Notes under the pieces: generated by a model
What the model saw: only the letters and a program-made list of their open reading frames with translations
The model's database searches: none
Told to the model about the DNA's origin: nothing
DNA from: Cyclobacteriaceae bacterium
GTDB lineage: Bacteria; Bacteroidota; Bacteroidia; Cytophagales; Cyclobacteriaceae
Reading direction: 5' to 3'
Assembly: GCA_012033595.1 (NCBI GenBank)
Contig: JAAUQL010000013.1
Coordinates: forward strand, 1-64,000
Length of the DNA: 64,000 bases
Program-made: the position numbers and the translations under genes
Shown: positions 46,470 to 54,525 of the stretch, piece by piece
Numbering within the stretch: the first letter of the stretch is position 1
Layout of the letters: each line of letters opens with the position of its first letter

Positions 46470-48137
46470 TTAGCCAATTTTGGTGTAATTGTATAGCTTT
46501 TCGTAGTATTGATAGGCCATCCTGTCCGAATCGAAATAAGGCACCACATCTTGCATACTACTTTTCATGATCGACACCCACTGCTTAGCATTATCATAGT
46601 AGGTCGGAATGATTTCGTCTTCCAAAATATCGAGCATGTTTTGAAGATCAAGATGATCTTGTTGATGAATTGGCAGGGTAAGATCGACCGGAGGAACGAC
46701 AAAGCTGTTGACTCCATGCTTGGAATATTCTGGTATCCAGCCATCGTAGGTGGAGAAATTGATTGATCCATTCATGGAAGCTGTCATACCACTTGTCCCG
46801 GAAGCTTCGCGCGGTACCCTGGGGTTGTTGAGCCATACATCAGAGCCACATTTCAGACGACGCGACAATCTTAGTTCATAACCCACCATCACCGCAATGT
46901 TCCTGTGTTTTTTGCTCAAATGCACCAGACTGTTGAAAATACTGATGGCGTTGTAATCCATTGGGTAAGGCTTTCCTGCCCATATTATCTGAACAGGCTT
47001 GTCTACATTGGACATGATCTTGTCAAAGCGCTCAATATCATGTGTGATCATCGCTGGTCTTTTGTATTCGGCAAATCGTCTGGCCCACACAATGGTAAGT
47101 ACATCTTTATCAAATAGCTGTCCTGTCTGGTCTGCTACTTCGTCAAAAAGCAATTTTTTCAATTCCTTCTTTCGCTTTACCAACAATTCGTCGTCGTCTT
47201 TTTCCAAAGCCTTGTTGAGCATATAATCTGCCCAATATTTTTTGTTTTGCGCATTGGTCACCGATATTATTGGGCAAATACCTTCATATTTGTTCCACAT
47301 TTTATTCGAAACTTCTCCATGCAATTGAGAGACGCCATTGGCGATTTTTGAAAACCTCAATGCGACCAGGGAATGGTTAAAAACGTTGTCCTTGATATCG
47401 GTGATCTTTCGAACTTCATCCAGCGGTACACCGCAGAAGAATCCCATTTTTTCCAATAGACGGATATCATGCTTTTCGTTACCTGCCTCTTCGGGAGTGT
47501 GGGTGGTAAAAACAAGTTTTTCTTTGAGTCCGGCCAGATCTTTATTTTTTGCGTAAATTGAAAATGCCAGGGAAAGCGCATGGGCCTCGTTGAGGTGATA
47601 AATTTCTGTATCATGCTCTAGCAATTCGAGGAGCTTGGCTCCACCTACACCTAGCAATATACTCTGTGCAACCTTGCCTGCCGGGTCAGAATCATACAAT
47701 TTGTGCGAGGTAGTTTGCGCCAAATAGTCGTTTTCTGGTACGTCTGTAGACAGAAAAAACATGGGAACCGTTCCAAAAACACCCGGAGGTAGATAAAATG
47801 TCTTTACATGTACGGGATGATTGTTGATCTCGATTTGGAAATTGATATTTGCATCTTCAATAAAGGAATACAATTTTTCCTGAAACAAAGCGTCCATAGA
47901 CTGGTCGCCCCGACGAATCTGATCATAATATCCGTATTTCCACAAGATACCGATACCAATCATATTTTGCTTAAGCTCAAATGCGCTTCTCATATGCGAT
48001 CCTGCCAGAAATCCCAGGCCGCCCGAATATGTTTTTAGCGGTTGGTCTATTGCAAATTCCATACTCAGGTACGCCACTCTTTTTTGATATTTCGGATCAA
48101 AGGAATATGGATGCTGAAATTCTTTTTTTAGTGCCAT
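46470..48137 (-). CDS. GT35 alpha-glucan phosphorylase-like protein
   Basis: A 555-residue protein of the short glucan-phosphorylase type: RVAYLSMEFAIDQPLKTYSG at the N-terminus, YHLNEAHALSLA, TTHTPEEAGNEKHD, the ARRFAEYKRP motif (sugar/phosphate contacts), and EASGTSGMTASMNGSINFST at the PLP site. Family members have EASGTSGMK; here the PLP lysine is Thr (codon ACA). It may still act as a glucan phosphorylase by an unusual route, or act as a glucan-binding or regulatory protein, or the codon may be a sequencing error. A GT4 synthase-like gene follows. I believe similar Thr variants occur in Bacteroidota, but could not check. Confidence 0.8.
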   Translation of the reverse strand: MALKKEFQHPYSFDPKYQKRVAYLSMEFAIDQPLKTYSGGLGFLAGSHMRSAFELKQNMIGIGILWKYGYYDQIRRGDQSMDALFQEKLYSFIEDANINFQIEINNHPVHVKTFYLPPGVFGTVPMFFLSTDVPENDYLAQTTSHKLYDSDPAGKVAQSILLGVGGAKLLELLEHDTEIYHLNEAHALSLAFSIYAKNKDLAGLKEKLVFTTHTPEEAGNEKHDIRLLEKMGFFCGVPLDEVRKITDIKDNVFNHSLVALRFSKIANGVSQLHGEVSNKMWNKYEGICPIISVTNAQNKKYWADYMLNKALEKDDDELLVKRKKELKKLLFDEVADQTGQLFDKDVLTIVWARRFAEYKRPAMITHDIERFDKIMSNVDKPVQIIWAGKPYPMDYNAISIFNSLVHLSKKHRNIAVMVGYELRLSRRLKCGSDVWLNNPRVPREASGTSGMTASMNGSINFSTYDGWIPEYSKHGVNSFVVPPVDLTLPIHQQDHLDLQNMLDILEDEIIPTYYDNAKQWVSIMKSSMQDVVPYFDSDRMAYQYYEKLYNYTKIG

Positions 48138-48355
48138 GGTTTTAAAATTAAATTCTAAATGTTGTTTTCTTGTTTTTAACCAATTCGCAAAATAAGCTAA
48201 AAATATAAAGTATTTGAATTGACCAATATTTTTGTGCCACTTTATTACATGCAGTTTGAGCTCCGGTTCACACCTCGCTCATGGTCAAACATTAGTAGCT
48301 GTCAAATGGTTTCTTTCCATTGTTCATCAGCTTTTTTTAGAGGATGGAAATTGAA

Positions 48356-48385
48356 AAAAAAACCCCGACCAAGGAGACGGGGTTT
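48356..48385 (-). terminator. terminator of the receiver-like gene
   Basis: AAACCCCG pairs with CGGGGTTT and is followed on the minus strand by a T-run. Confidence 0.85.
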
Positions 48386-48407
48386 GATATTTTAAGTCAA
48401 GAACCAG

Positions 48408-48854
48408 CTAAACCAATTGTGGTTCGACGGGCTGGAGGTTTTTAGTGATGATCTTATCGAGCACATCGGCTCGGAGTGTATCTTTAAGAATGTAATCATC
48501 TACATATTCGATAAATGGCAGGCTCCAGTTTGAGCTCTTGAGTGCCAAAATTTTTATTGCCCTGGTTTTTACATTTTGCTTCAGCACCCTTATCAGTTTC
48601 TGAATATCGTCGCGCCTCAGGTTGTCATCGACAAAGATCACTTCAGGTTTGGTTTTTGTAATCCTTTCGATGCTGTCTTTTACACTAAAGCAAAAATCGG
48701 CCAGGTAATTTTTTGACCTTATTCCGCTTAAAATGTTGTAAATGGAGGTCATTTCCAATGGATTGTTCCCAATAATCAGGACAGGTATCTTACTCCTTTT
48801 GATACCCAATGCTTCGATCCAATTTTCGCTGTTTGTTGATGATGTAACTAACAT
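48408..48854 (-). CDS. degenerate receiver-domain protein
   Basis: A 148-residue protein with the beta/alpha pattern of a receiver domain. The beta-1 end reads VLIIGNNP, so the acidic pair is lost; the phospho-acceptor region reads VIFVDDNLRR and keeps an Asp; beta-4 reads ILALKSS and the C-terminal Lys is in YILKDTL. No output domain. It is either a pseudo-receiver that is not phosphorylated or one that has a different control. A good promoter (48903-48935) and a terminator make it a monocistronic gene. It follows the glucan pair but need not be related. Confidence 0.65.
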   Translation of the reverse strand: MLVTSSTNSENWIEALGIKRSKIPVLIIGNNPLEMTSIYNILSGIRSKNYLADFCFSVKDSIERITKTKPEVIFVDDNLRRDDIQKLIRVLKQNVKTRAIKILALKSSNWSLPFIEYVDDYILKDTLRADVLDKIITKNLQPVEPQLV

Positions 48855-48902
48855 AATTCCTTATTTATTAATTAAGTACAATTATATATAAATAAGATTA
48901 TA

Positions 48903-48935
48903 CAAATATAATCCCTGGCCACTATCAAAAACAAA
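48903..48935 (-). promoter_or_regulatory. promoter of the degenerate receiver gene
   Basis: Minus strand TTTG (48935-48932), a 21-base spacer, and TATATTTG (48910-48903), matching the Bacteroidota consensus; leader about 43 bases. Confidence 0.65.
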
Positions 48936-49140
48936 TTTCTAGCCAAAAAATTATGAAGTAATTATGTGTCTTAAACTATCGAAGACAAATAAAGTTTCGT
49001 TTTGATAAAATCTGCTTAACAAATGCTGAACATTGGGAGCTAAAACTTTATGTAAGATTTGGCTCAGGCCTACAAGAGCTTATATGCCTGCTTGCAACAA
49101 GATCAAACTTATCTATAGCTGGGGTGCCAGGCTATCCTGT
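48936..49140. other. intergenic region without recognised features
   Basis: Roughly 200 bases between the receiver promoter and the next terminator; no gene or hairpin supported. Confidence 0.4.
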
Positions 49141-49182
49141 AAAAAAGGCCAGTGGCACTAAGCTGCCACAGCGTAGTGGCCT
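49141..49182 (-). terminator. terminator of the exported-protein gene
   Basis: On the minus strand AGGCCA...TGGCCT forms an outer stem with an inner GTGGCA/TGCCAC hairpin, followed by six T residues, five bases past the stop. Confidence 0.7.
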
Positions 49183-49187
49183 ATAGA

Positions 49188-50321
49188 TTACTTCTTTTCG
49201 AGTTTTTTGATGATGCCAGACAGATGATTGTTGAAAGCATCCTGCCAGTTGTCATCACCGTCCCACTGCTCGCCAAGATATATGTCGCCACTGTTAATAT
49301 GCTTGACATAATACTTGTACACCATAGCATCTATTGGAATGGATTTTATATTGACATTTTCCTCCTTGTCTTTGCTGATGGTGACAAGAGCATCGACATC
49401 ATCATCCACTTTGTATCCCAGTAGCTGCCGCACATTGCGGCCTGAAGTATTGAGGCGCATAAGCACAAATTGGAAGCCTTTTTGCAACATTTTTTTTTCA
49501 TCATACTCATATGGTATGATTTCATATTTGTATGGATAATCTGCCAGAAACTGCTCCATATGCGCGTTTTTTAATAAACTTTTCTCATTCTCTTGCATAA
49601 TGGCAGCAATCAACTTTTCCGACTCAGGTGTGCCCGGATTCTGAGGCACGGGAAGTTCCTCGAATTTTGGAATAGCCACCCGGTCTATTCTCAGATCAGT
49701 ATTGAAGGCCTCAAATCTTTTTCCTTTTATGATATCTACCCCATGGAAATATTCCGGAGCATCCAGAATCAGCAAATTCTCCCTGTTAAGTCCTGCATTG
49801 TCTATCGATCTGGCCAGGTTGCGAAAGAGTATCTCCAGGTCTGATGTTTGCGATTTCCATGCTCCCTGATTATTGCTTACAAAATTTGGCCGTTGATTAT
49901 ACGCAGTTAACACCCCAATATATTGTGTACGGCCATCTACTACGTCCCTCGAAATCATCAAAATATTTTTTACATCCCGCGCGTTCAATTGTGCAGCCAC
50001 ACCGAGCTGCACGTCATAGCCTGCAATGAGATCGTCAATATAAAAATACAATACTGCATCAATGCTCAACTTTTTGATATAATAATGCGCTTCTTTAGCC
50101 ACTTTTTCCCAGTCACCTCTGATTTGATCACCGCTGTCTGCAAGAGAAATAATCACAATAGTTTTGCTGGCTTGTAACTCTTTGGGAATGGCACCCATAT
50201 CGGTATTGAGCACCGTCATCAGCTTAAGCTCTGCCGAACTTATGGTCTGGGCACTGAGAGTAGCAACTTTGAAAAATAACAGCGCCCCGAGCAGTGCAAA
50301 AAGTGTTTTTTGTTTTGACAT
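49188..50321 (-). CDS. hypothetical exported protein
   Basis: A 377-residue protein with a signal peptide (to ~24, TLSAQ). The first half alternates strands and helices (IVIISLADSGDQIRGDWEKV, KNILMISRDVVDGRTQYIGV); the second half has PYEYDEKKMLQKGFQFVLMR and a Lys/Asp-rich tail. I do not recognise a family. It is the sole gene of its transcript, with a -7 element just upstream (50338-50345). Confidence 0.65.
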   Translation of the reverse strand: MSKQKTLFALLGALLFFKVATLSAQTISSAELKLMTVLNTDMGAIPKELQASKTIVIISLADSGDQIRGDWEKVAKEAHYYIKKLSIDAVLYFYIDDLIAGYDVQLGVAAQLNARDVKNILMISRDVVDGRTQYIGVLTAYNQRPNFVSNNQGAWKSQTSDLEILFRNLARSIDNAGLNRENLLILDAPEYFHGVDIIKGKRFEAFNTDLRIDRVAIPKFEELPVPQNPGTPESEKLIAAIMQENEKSLLKNAHMEQFLADYPYKYEIIPYEYDEKKMLQKGFQFVLMRLNTSGRNVRQLLGYKVDDDVDALVTISKDKEENVNIKSIPIDAMVYKYYVKHINSGDIYLGEQWDGDDNWQDAFNNHLSGIIKKLEKK

Positions 50322-50337
50322 AATTCAGTAGTTGGAT

Positions 50338-50345
50338 CAAATATA
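50338..50345 (-). promoter_or_regulatory. possible -7 element of the exported-protein gene
   Basis: Minus strand TATATTTG matches TAnnTTTG, 16 bases before the start; a TTG at 22 bases beyond could serve as -33. Confidence 0.35.
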
Positions 50346-50385
50346 CTAGAGTGCTTTGTTTTATAGCCAATGAATGGATAAACTG

Positions 50386-53217
50386 TTAATTGCCTCTGAT
50401 TTTTTGCTTGAGATAATGTGCGGTATGATTGTTATCTAGTTTGATCATATCCTCCGGAGTGCCCTGAAACACCAACTGCCCTCCGAGATCCCCTCCTTCA
50501 GGCCCCAGGTCGATTATCCAATCGGCCGATTTTATAACTTCGACATTGTGTTCAATAATGATGACCGAATGACCCTTGTGGATAAGCGCATTGATGGCCA
50601 ATAGCAATTTTTCAATATCATGGAAATGCAACCCTGTAGTGGGTTCATCAAAAATAAATAAGGTGCGGTCGCTATCGGAAGACCCTCCCTTTCCTAGAAA
50701 AGAGGCCAGTTTTACCCTTTGTGCTTCGCCTCCACTAAGCGTGTTTGATGATTGGCCTAGTCCAATATAGCCCAAGCCTACATCTTGCAGCGGCTTCAGT
50801 TTTGAAATGATCCCTTTTTTTTCTTTGAAAAAACCCATCGCATCATCTACCGTGAGGTCGAGCACATCAGAGATGGTCTTGCCCTGATAGGTGACTTCGA
50901 GGATTTCAGATTTGAACCTTTGACCATGGCAACTTTCACAAGTCAGATAAATATCGGCCATGAACTGCATCTCTATCTTTACGGTTCCTTCGCCCTGGCA
51001 TTCCTCACACCTACCCCCTTCTACATTAAATGAAAAAAAGGAAGGCTTATATCCGCGAGCTTTGGCCAGGGACTGTTCCGAAAACAACTGTCTTATCAAG
51101 TCATATGCTTTCACGTAAGTCACCGGATTGGAACGTGAAGACTTGCCTATGGGGTGTTGGTCAATGTATTCCAATGAAGAAATCATGTCTAGATCACCTT
51201 CTACACGATCGTATTTGCCACTGATTTCTGAAGCTATGCCCATTCTTTTGCCAATGGCCGGATAGATGATCCGTTTTACCAAGGTAGATTTTCCCGATCC
51301 GCTTACCCCTGTGATTGCCGTCAGCACCCCCAGGGGAATTTTAACATCTATGGATTTCAGGTTATTTTCGCGGGCTCCATATATCTCTATAGCATGCTTC
51401 CATGATCTTCTAATTGCCGGAACTTCTATTTGATCAAGGCCTGACAAAAACCTGGTTGTGTGCGAGAGACCCGGCTCTGGGATAAAGTGCGCATCACCTT
51501 GGAAAACAAGTTCGCCTCCATGCGTACCAGCTTCAGGGCCAATATCGATGATTTGGTCTGCTGCCTGCATGATTTCTTCTTCGTGCTCTACTACTATTAC
51601 CGTATTGCCCAGGTCTCGAAGATATTTAAGTACTCTAATAAGTTGCGTGGTATCGCGCGGATGCAAGCCAATGCTGGGTTCATCTAATATATACATAGAG
51701 CCGACAAGCGAGCTGCCCAGAGAAGTGGCCAACTTGATGCGCTGAAATTCCCCACCCGAGAGTGAACTGGTCAATCTGTTCAGGGTCAAATATCCTAACC
51801 CTACCTGCTCGATATACGAAATGCGGTTTTTTATTTCTTTTAAGATGCGTTTAGAAACTTTGGTTTTATACTCATTTAGTGAGAGGTCAGCAAAAAAACC
51901 ATTCAATTCATTGATTTGCATCAAGACCAGATCTACAATCGATTTACCATCAATTTTTACATAAGCAGCATCCTTTCGCAATTTAGTTCCACGACAGTCG
52001 GGGCATACCGTTCGGCCACGATAGCGCGATAGCATTACGCGATATTGTATTTTGTGCGTTTGTGTCTCTAAATACTGAAAAAAATCATCTATGCCCTGAA
52101 AATACTCATTTCCTGTCCATAGCAGTTCTTGCTGGTTTTTACTCAGGTCTTTGTAAGGCCTATGAATCGGAAAGTCAATTTTCGAGGCATTGCGCAAGAA
52201 ATCATTCAGCCATTTTCGCATTCCTTCACTTCGCCAGGGCACTATAGCTCCTTCGTACACCGAAAGGTTGGGGTCTTGTATGACCAGATCCGGGTCGATT
52301 CCCAGAATCTTACCAAACCCTTCGCATCTTTTGCAGGCTCCATACGGATTGTTGAAACTAAAGAAGTTGGCGTTTGGCTCTTCAAACAAGATGCCGTCTG
52401 CTTCAAACTTATCTGAAAAGTGTTTTTCTTCGCCACCCATAAAATGCACGATACATTCGTCGTGACCCTCAAAGAAGGCGGTTTGCACAGAATCCGAAAT
52501 TCTGAAAAGGTTGTCTTCATCATCTTTGACCACAGAAGCCCGGTCGATGACTATGCGTATATCGCCGAAAGTGAGGTTGGCAAAATTTTGTTGAAGCAGT
52601 TCTTCTATTTCGACCACCTCCGATCGAACCGCAACCCTGGTAAAACCCTTGCTCAGCAATATTTTTAATTCTTCGTCCAGTCCTCTGCCATTTTGCTGCT
52701 TCAGGGGAGACAATATCATAAACCGGGTTCCTTCATCGACACCTTGAATGTAATTGACCACATCGGTGACGGTATCGCGCGACACTATATTACCGCTAAT
52801 AGGAGAGAATGTATCGCCAACGCGGGCAAAAAGCAGCTTCAGATAATCGTAAATCTCGGTAGAGGTGCCTACGGTGGAGCGGGGATTTCGGGTATTCACT
52901 TTTTGCTCTATGGCTATAGCAGGCGAAATCCCTTTGATGTAATCGACTTCAGGTTTTTCCATCCGACCCAAAAATTGCCTTGCGTAAGCGCTGAGGCTTT
53001 CGACATACATCCGTTGTCCTTCGGCAAAAAGTGTATCAAAAGCCAGGGAAGACTTTCCCGATCCGGAAAGCCCGGTAATCACCACCAGCTTATTTCTCGG
53101 TATGGCCACGGAGAGGTTCTTAAGGTTGTTGACCCGTGCCCCTTTGATTAATATATATTTTTTTGGATCTAAATTTTCGAGTATGTCTTTTGGTTTAATC
53201 TGGAGATTTGTCGTCAT
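50386..53217 (-). CDS. uvrA: excinuclease ABC subunit A
   Basis: A 943-residue UvrA (ATG 53217; a TTG at 53226 is in frame but less likely). Two ABC ATPase modules are seen: Walker [10 protein letters not shown] near residue 46 and GVSGSGKST in the second half; signature motifs SLSGGEFQR and TLSGGEAQR. Zinc-binding Cys pairs are in [18 protein letters not shown] and [10 protein letters not shown]...CESCHGQR. UvrA2 scans DNA for helix-distorting lesions and loads UvrB in nucleotide-excision repair. The gene stands alone; uvrB is not in the window. Confidence 0.97.
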   Translation of the reverse strand: MTTNLQIKPKDILENLDPKKYILIKGARVNNLKNLSVAIPRNKLVVITGLSGSGKSSLAFDTLFAEGQRMYVESLSAYARQFLGRMEKPEVDYIKGISPAIAIEQKVNTRNPRSTVGTSTEIYDYLKLLFARVGDTFSPISGNIVSRDTVTDVVNYIQGVDEGTRFMILSPLKQQNGRGLDEELKILLSKGFTRVAVRSEVVEIEELLQQNFANLTFGDIRIVIDRASVVKDDEDNLFRISDSVQTAFFEGHDECIVHFMGGEEKHFSDKFEADGILFEEPNANFFSFNNPYGACKRCEGFGKILGIDPDLVIQDPNLSVYEGAIVPWRSEGMRKWLNDFLRNASKIDFPIHRPYKDLSKNQQELLWTGNEYFQGIDDFFQYLETQTHKIQYRVMLSRYRGRTVCPDCRGTKLRKDAAYVKIDGKSIVDLVLMQINELNGFFADLSLNEYKTKVSKRILKEIKNRISYIEQVGLGYLTLNRLTSSLSGGEFQRIKLATSLGSSLVGSMYILDEPSIGLHPRDTTQLIRVLKYLRDLGNTVIVVEHEEEIMQAADQIIDIGPEAGTHGGELVFQGDAHFIPEPGLSHTTRFLSGLDQIEVPAIRRSWKHAIEIYGARENNLKSIDVKIPLGVLTAITGVSGSGKSTLVKRIIYPAIGKRMGIASEISGKYDRVEGDLDMISSLEYIDQHPIGKSSRSNPVTYVKAYDLIRQLFSEQSLAKARGYKPSFFSFNVEGGRCEECQGEGTVKIEMQFMADIYLTCESCHGQRFKSEILEVTYQGKTISDVLDLTVDDAMGFFKEKKGIISKLKPLQDVGLGYIGLGQSSNTLSGGEAQRVKLASFLGKGGSSDSDRTLFIFDEPTTGLHFHDIEKLLLAINALIHKGHSVIIIEHNVEVIKSADWIIDLGPEGGDLGGQLVFQGTPEDMIKLDNNHTAHYLKQKIRGN

Positions 53218-53223
53218 ATACAC

Positions 53224-53231
53224 CAAATATA
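53224..53231 (-). promoter_or_regulatory. possible -7 element of uvrA, very close to the start
   Basis: Minus strand TATATTTG ends six bases before the uvrA ATG. If used, the transcript would start at or next to the ATG (leaderless). A second -7 match, TAACTTTG at 53271-53278, offers a normal leader of about 50 bases. Confidence 0.35.
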
Positions 53232-53401
53232 TGTATGGTAAACTGTATTTTAAAACTTTAAAACCTAACGCAAAGTTAAGCTTATTTCGATCTTAACTTA
53301 TAACTGTCAGGCAAGCAAATATCTTATGATATTTAAAGAAAACTTGAGGAATGGACTATATAAATGATAAATATATGAGGTTAAAAATCCCCTGATATAG
53401 T

Positions 53402-53433
53402 TTTGCATGTTTTTTGCTTATTATATACATTTG
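53402..53433 (+). promoter_or_regulatory. promoter of the ECF sigma factor gene
   Basis: TTTG (53402-53405), a 20-base spacer and TACATTTG (53426-53433) match the Bacteroidota primary-sigma consensus; leader about 74 bases. The gene is therefore not obviously driven by its own ECF factor. Confidence 0.7.
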
Positions 53434-53513
53434 GTGTCAACCTGATAATTAATTGTCTTACTCTTAACGGCATACTATGGCATAAAACTCTACGTTAACT
53501 AAATGTAACCAGA

Positions 53514-54110
53514 ATGAAGAAGTATAGAATTAGTGACAGTGAGCTTGTATCACTTTACATTAATGGGAACGAAGAAGCCTTTAAAGATTTAGTATTAAGA
53601 CATAAAAACAGGGTATTTACCACTATCCATCTGATCGTGAAAGACAGGTACCTTGCCGAAGACTTATTGCAAGAAACATTTATCAAAGCCGTGACCACTA
53701 TTAAATCCGGCAGATACAATGATGAAGGCAAGTTTTTGCCTTGGATACTCAGGATAGGGCATAACCTTGCTATCGATACTTTTCGAAGGTCAAAGCGCTA
53801 CCCTACCGTCTTGATGGAAGATGGTTCTAATATATTTGACAATTTGGAATTTGCCGAACCAACCATTGAAGACAGACAGGTGACGCAAGATTCGGTAAAT
53901 AAGCTTAAGCGTCATATTCAAGAGTTACCAGACAGCCAGAAGCAAGTATTAATCATGAGATCCTACCTGGACATGAGCTTTAAAGAAATAGCTGATGAAA
54001 CAGGGGTAAGTATAAATACAGCCTTGGGGCGGATGAGATATGCACTCATCAACCTCAAAAAGAAAATGCAGGAAAGCAACTTAGCCTATGACAAAAAAAA
54101 TTACCCATGA
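53514..54110 (+). CDS. ECF-family RNA polymerase sigma factor
   Basis: A 198-residue sigma-70 protein of the ECF type. Region 2 contains FKDLVLRHKNRVFTTI, AEDLLQETFIKAV and LPWILRIGHNLAID; region 4 contains SQKQVLIMRSYLDMSFKEIA and GVSINTALGRMRYALINL. It would direct RNA polymerase to a small regulon. The next gene overlaps it by 23 bases and codes for a small protein at the place where anti-sigma factors often lie. The regulon is unknown; the following operon (asnB-like, glycosyltransferase) is a candidate. Confidence 0.92.
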   Translation: MKKYRISDSELVSLYINGNEEAFKDLVLRHKNRVFTTIHLIVKDRYLAEDLLQETFIKAVTTIKSGRYNDEGKFLPWILRIGHNLAIDTFRRSKRYPTVLMEDGSNIFDNLEFAEPTIEDRQVTQDSVNKLKRHIQELPDSQKQVLIMRSYLDMSFKEIADETGVSINTALGRMRYALINLKKKMQESNLAYDKKNYP

Positions 54111-54324
54111 CGATGTACTGAAGTACATTTACAAGGAAACTTCTACGGAAGAAACCAATAATGTCGAAAATCAATTGGCATTAAACAATCTGGCGATGGA
54201 GTTTTATGTGGAATCTATGGAAATTATCTCCCGGATATCCGAACTTCAGCTTGAGCCTTCAATGAAATGTCAGGATAAAATCCTGGATTATTCGGGCTCT
54301 TTCAAATTCGAATCCATTAGTTAA
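54088..54324 (+). CDS. small protein overlapping the ECF sigma gene (possible anti-sigma)
   Basis: A 78-residue acidic, helical protein starting MTKKITHDDVLKYIYKETS and ending in CQDKILDYSGSF. It lacks the zinc-binding HxxxCxxC of ZAS anti-sigma domains and any membrane helix, so it is not a classical FecR-type or zinc anti-sigma factor. The opening resembles the N-terminal helix of Bacteroidota anti-sigma proteins (KITHDDVLKYIYxET), but this is a weak argument. The 23-base overlap suggests coupled translation with the sigma factor. Confidence 0.65.
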   Translation: MTKKITHDDVLKYIYKETSTEETNNVENQLALNNLAMEFYVESMEIISRISELQLEPSMKCQDKILDYSGSFKFESIS

Positions 54325-54525
54325 AGCTTGTAGAAAGCCGGTTAATGTGCAAAATCAAATTCCAAGTGGCTTTTGAGCATTTGGTTTTTGGATTTTGAAC
54401 ATTACTAGTTAGTTGATTTTTGTTATTTAGTGCTTGGCTATACATTGTTACAGCTATATTTTTGCCCGCCATCAATGCTTATTATACCGCGGTACTACTA
54501 ATAACCCAGCCTTAGTTTTTAAAGC

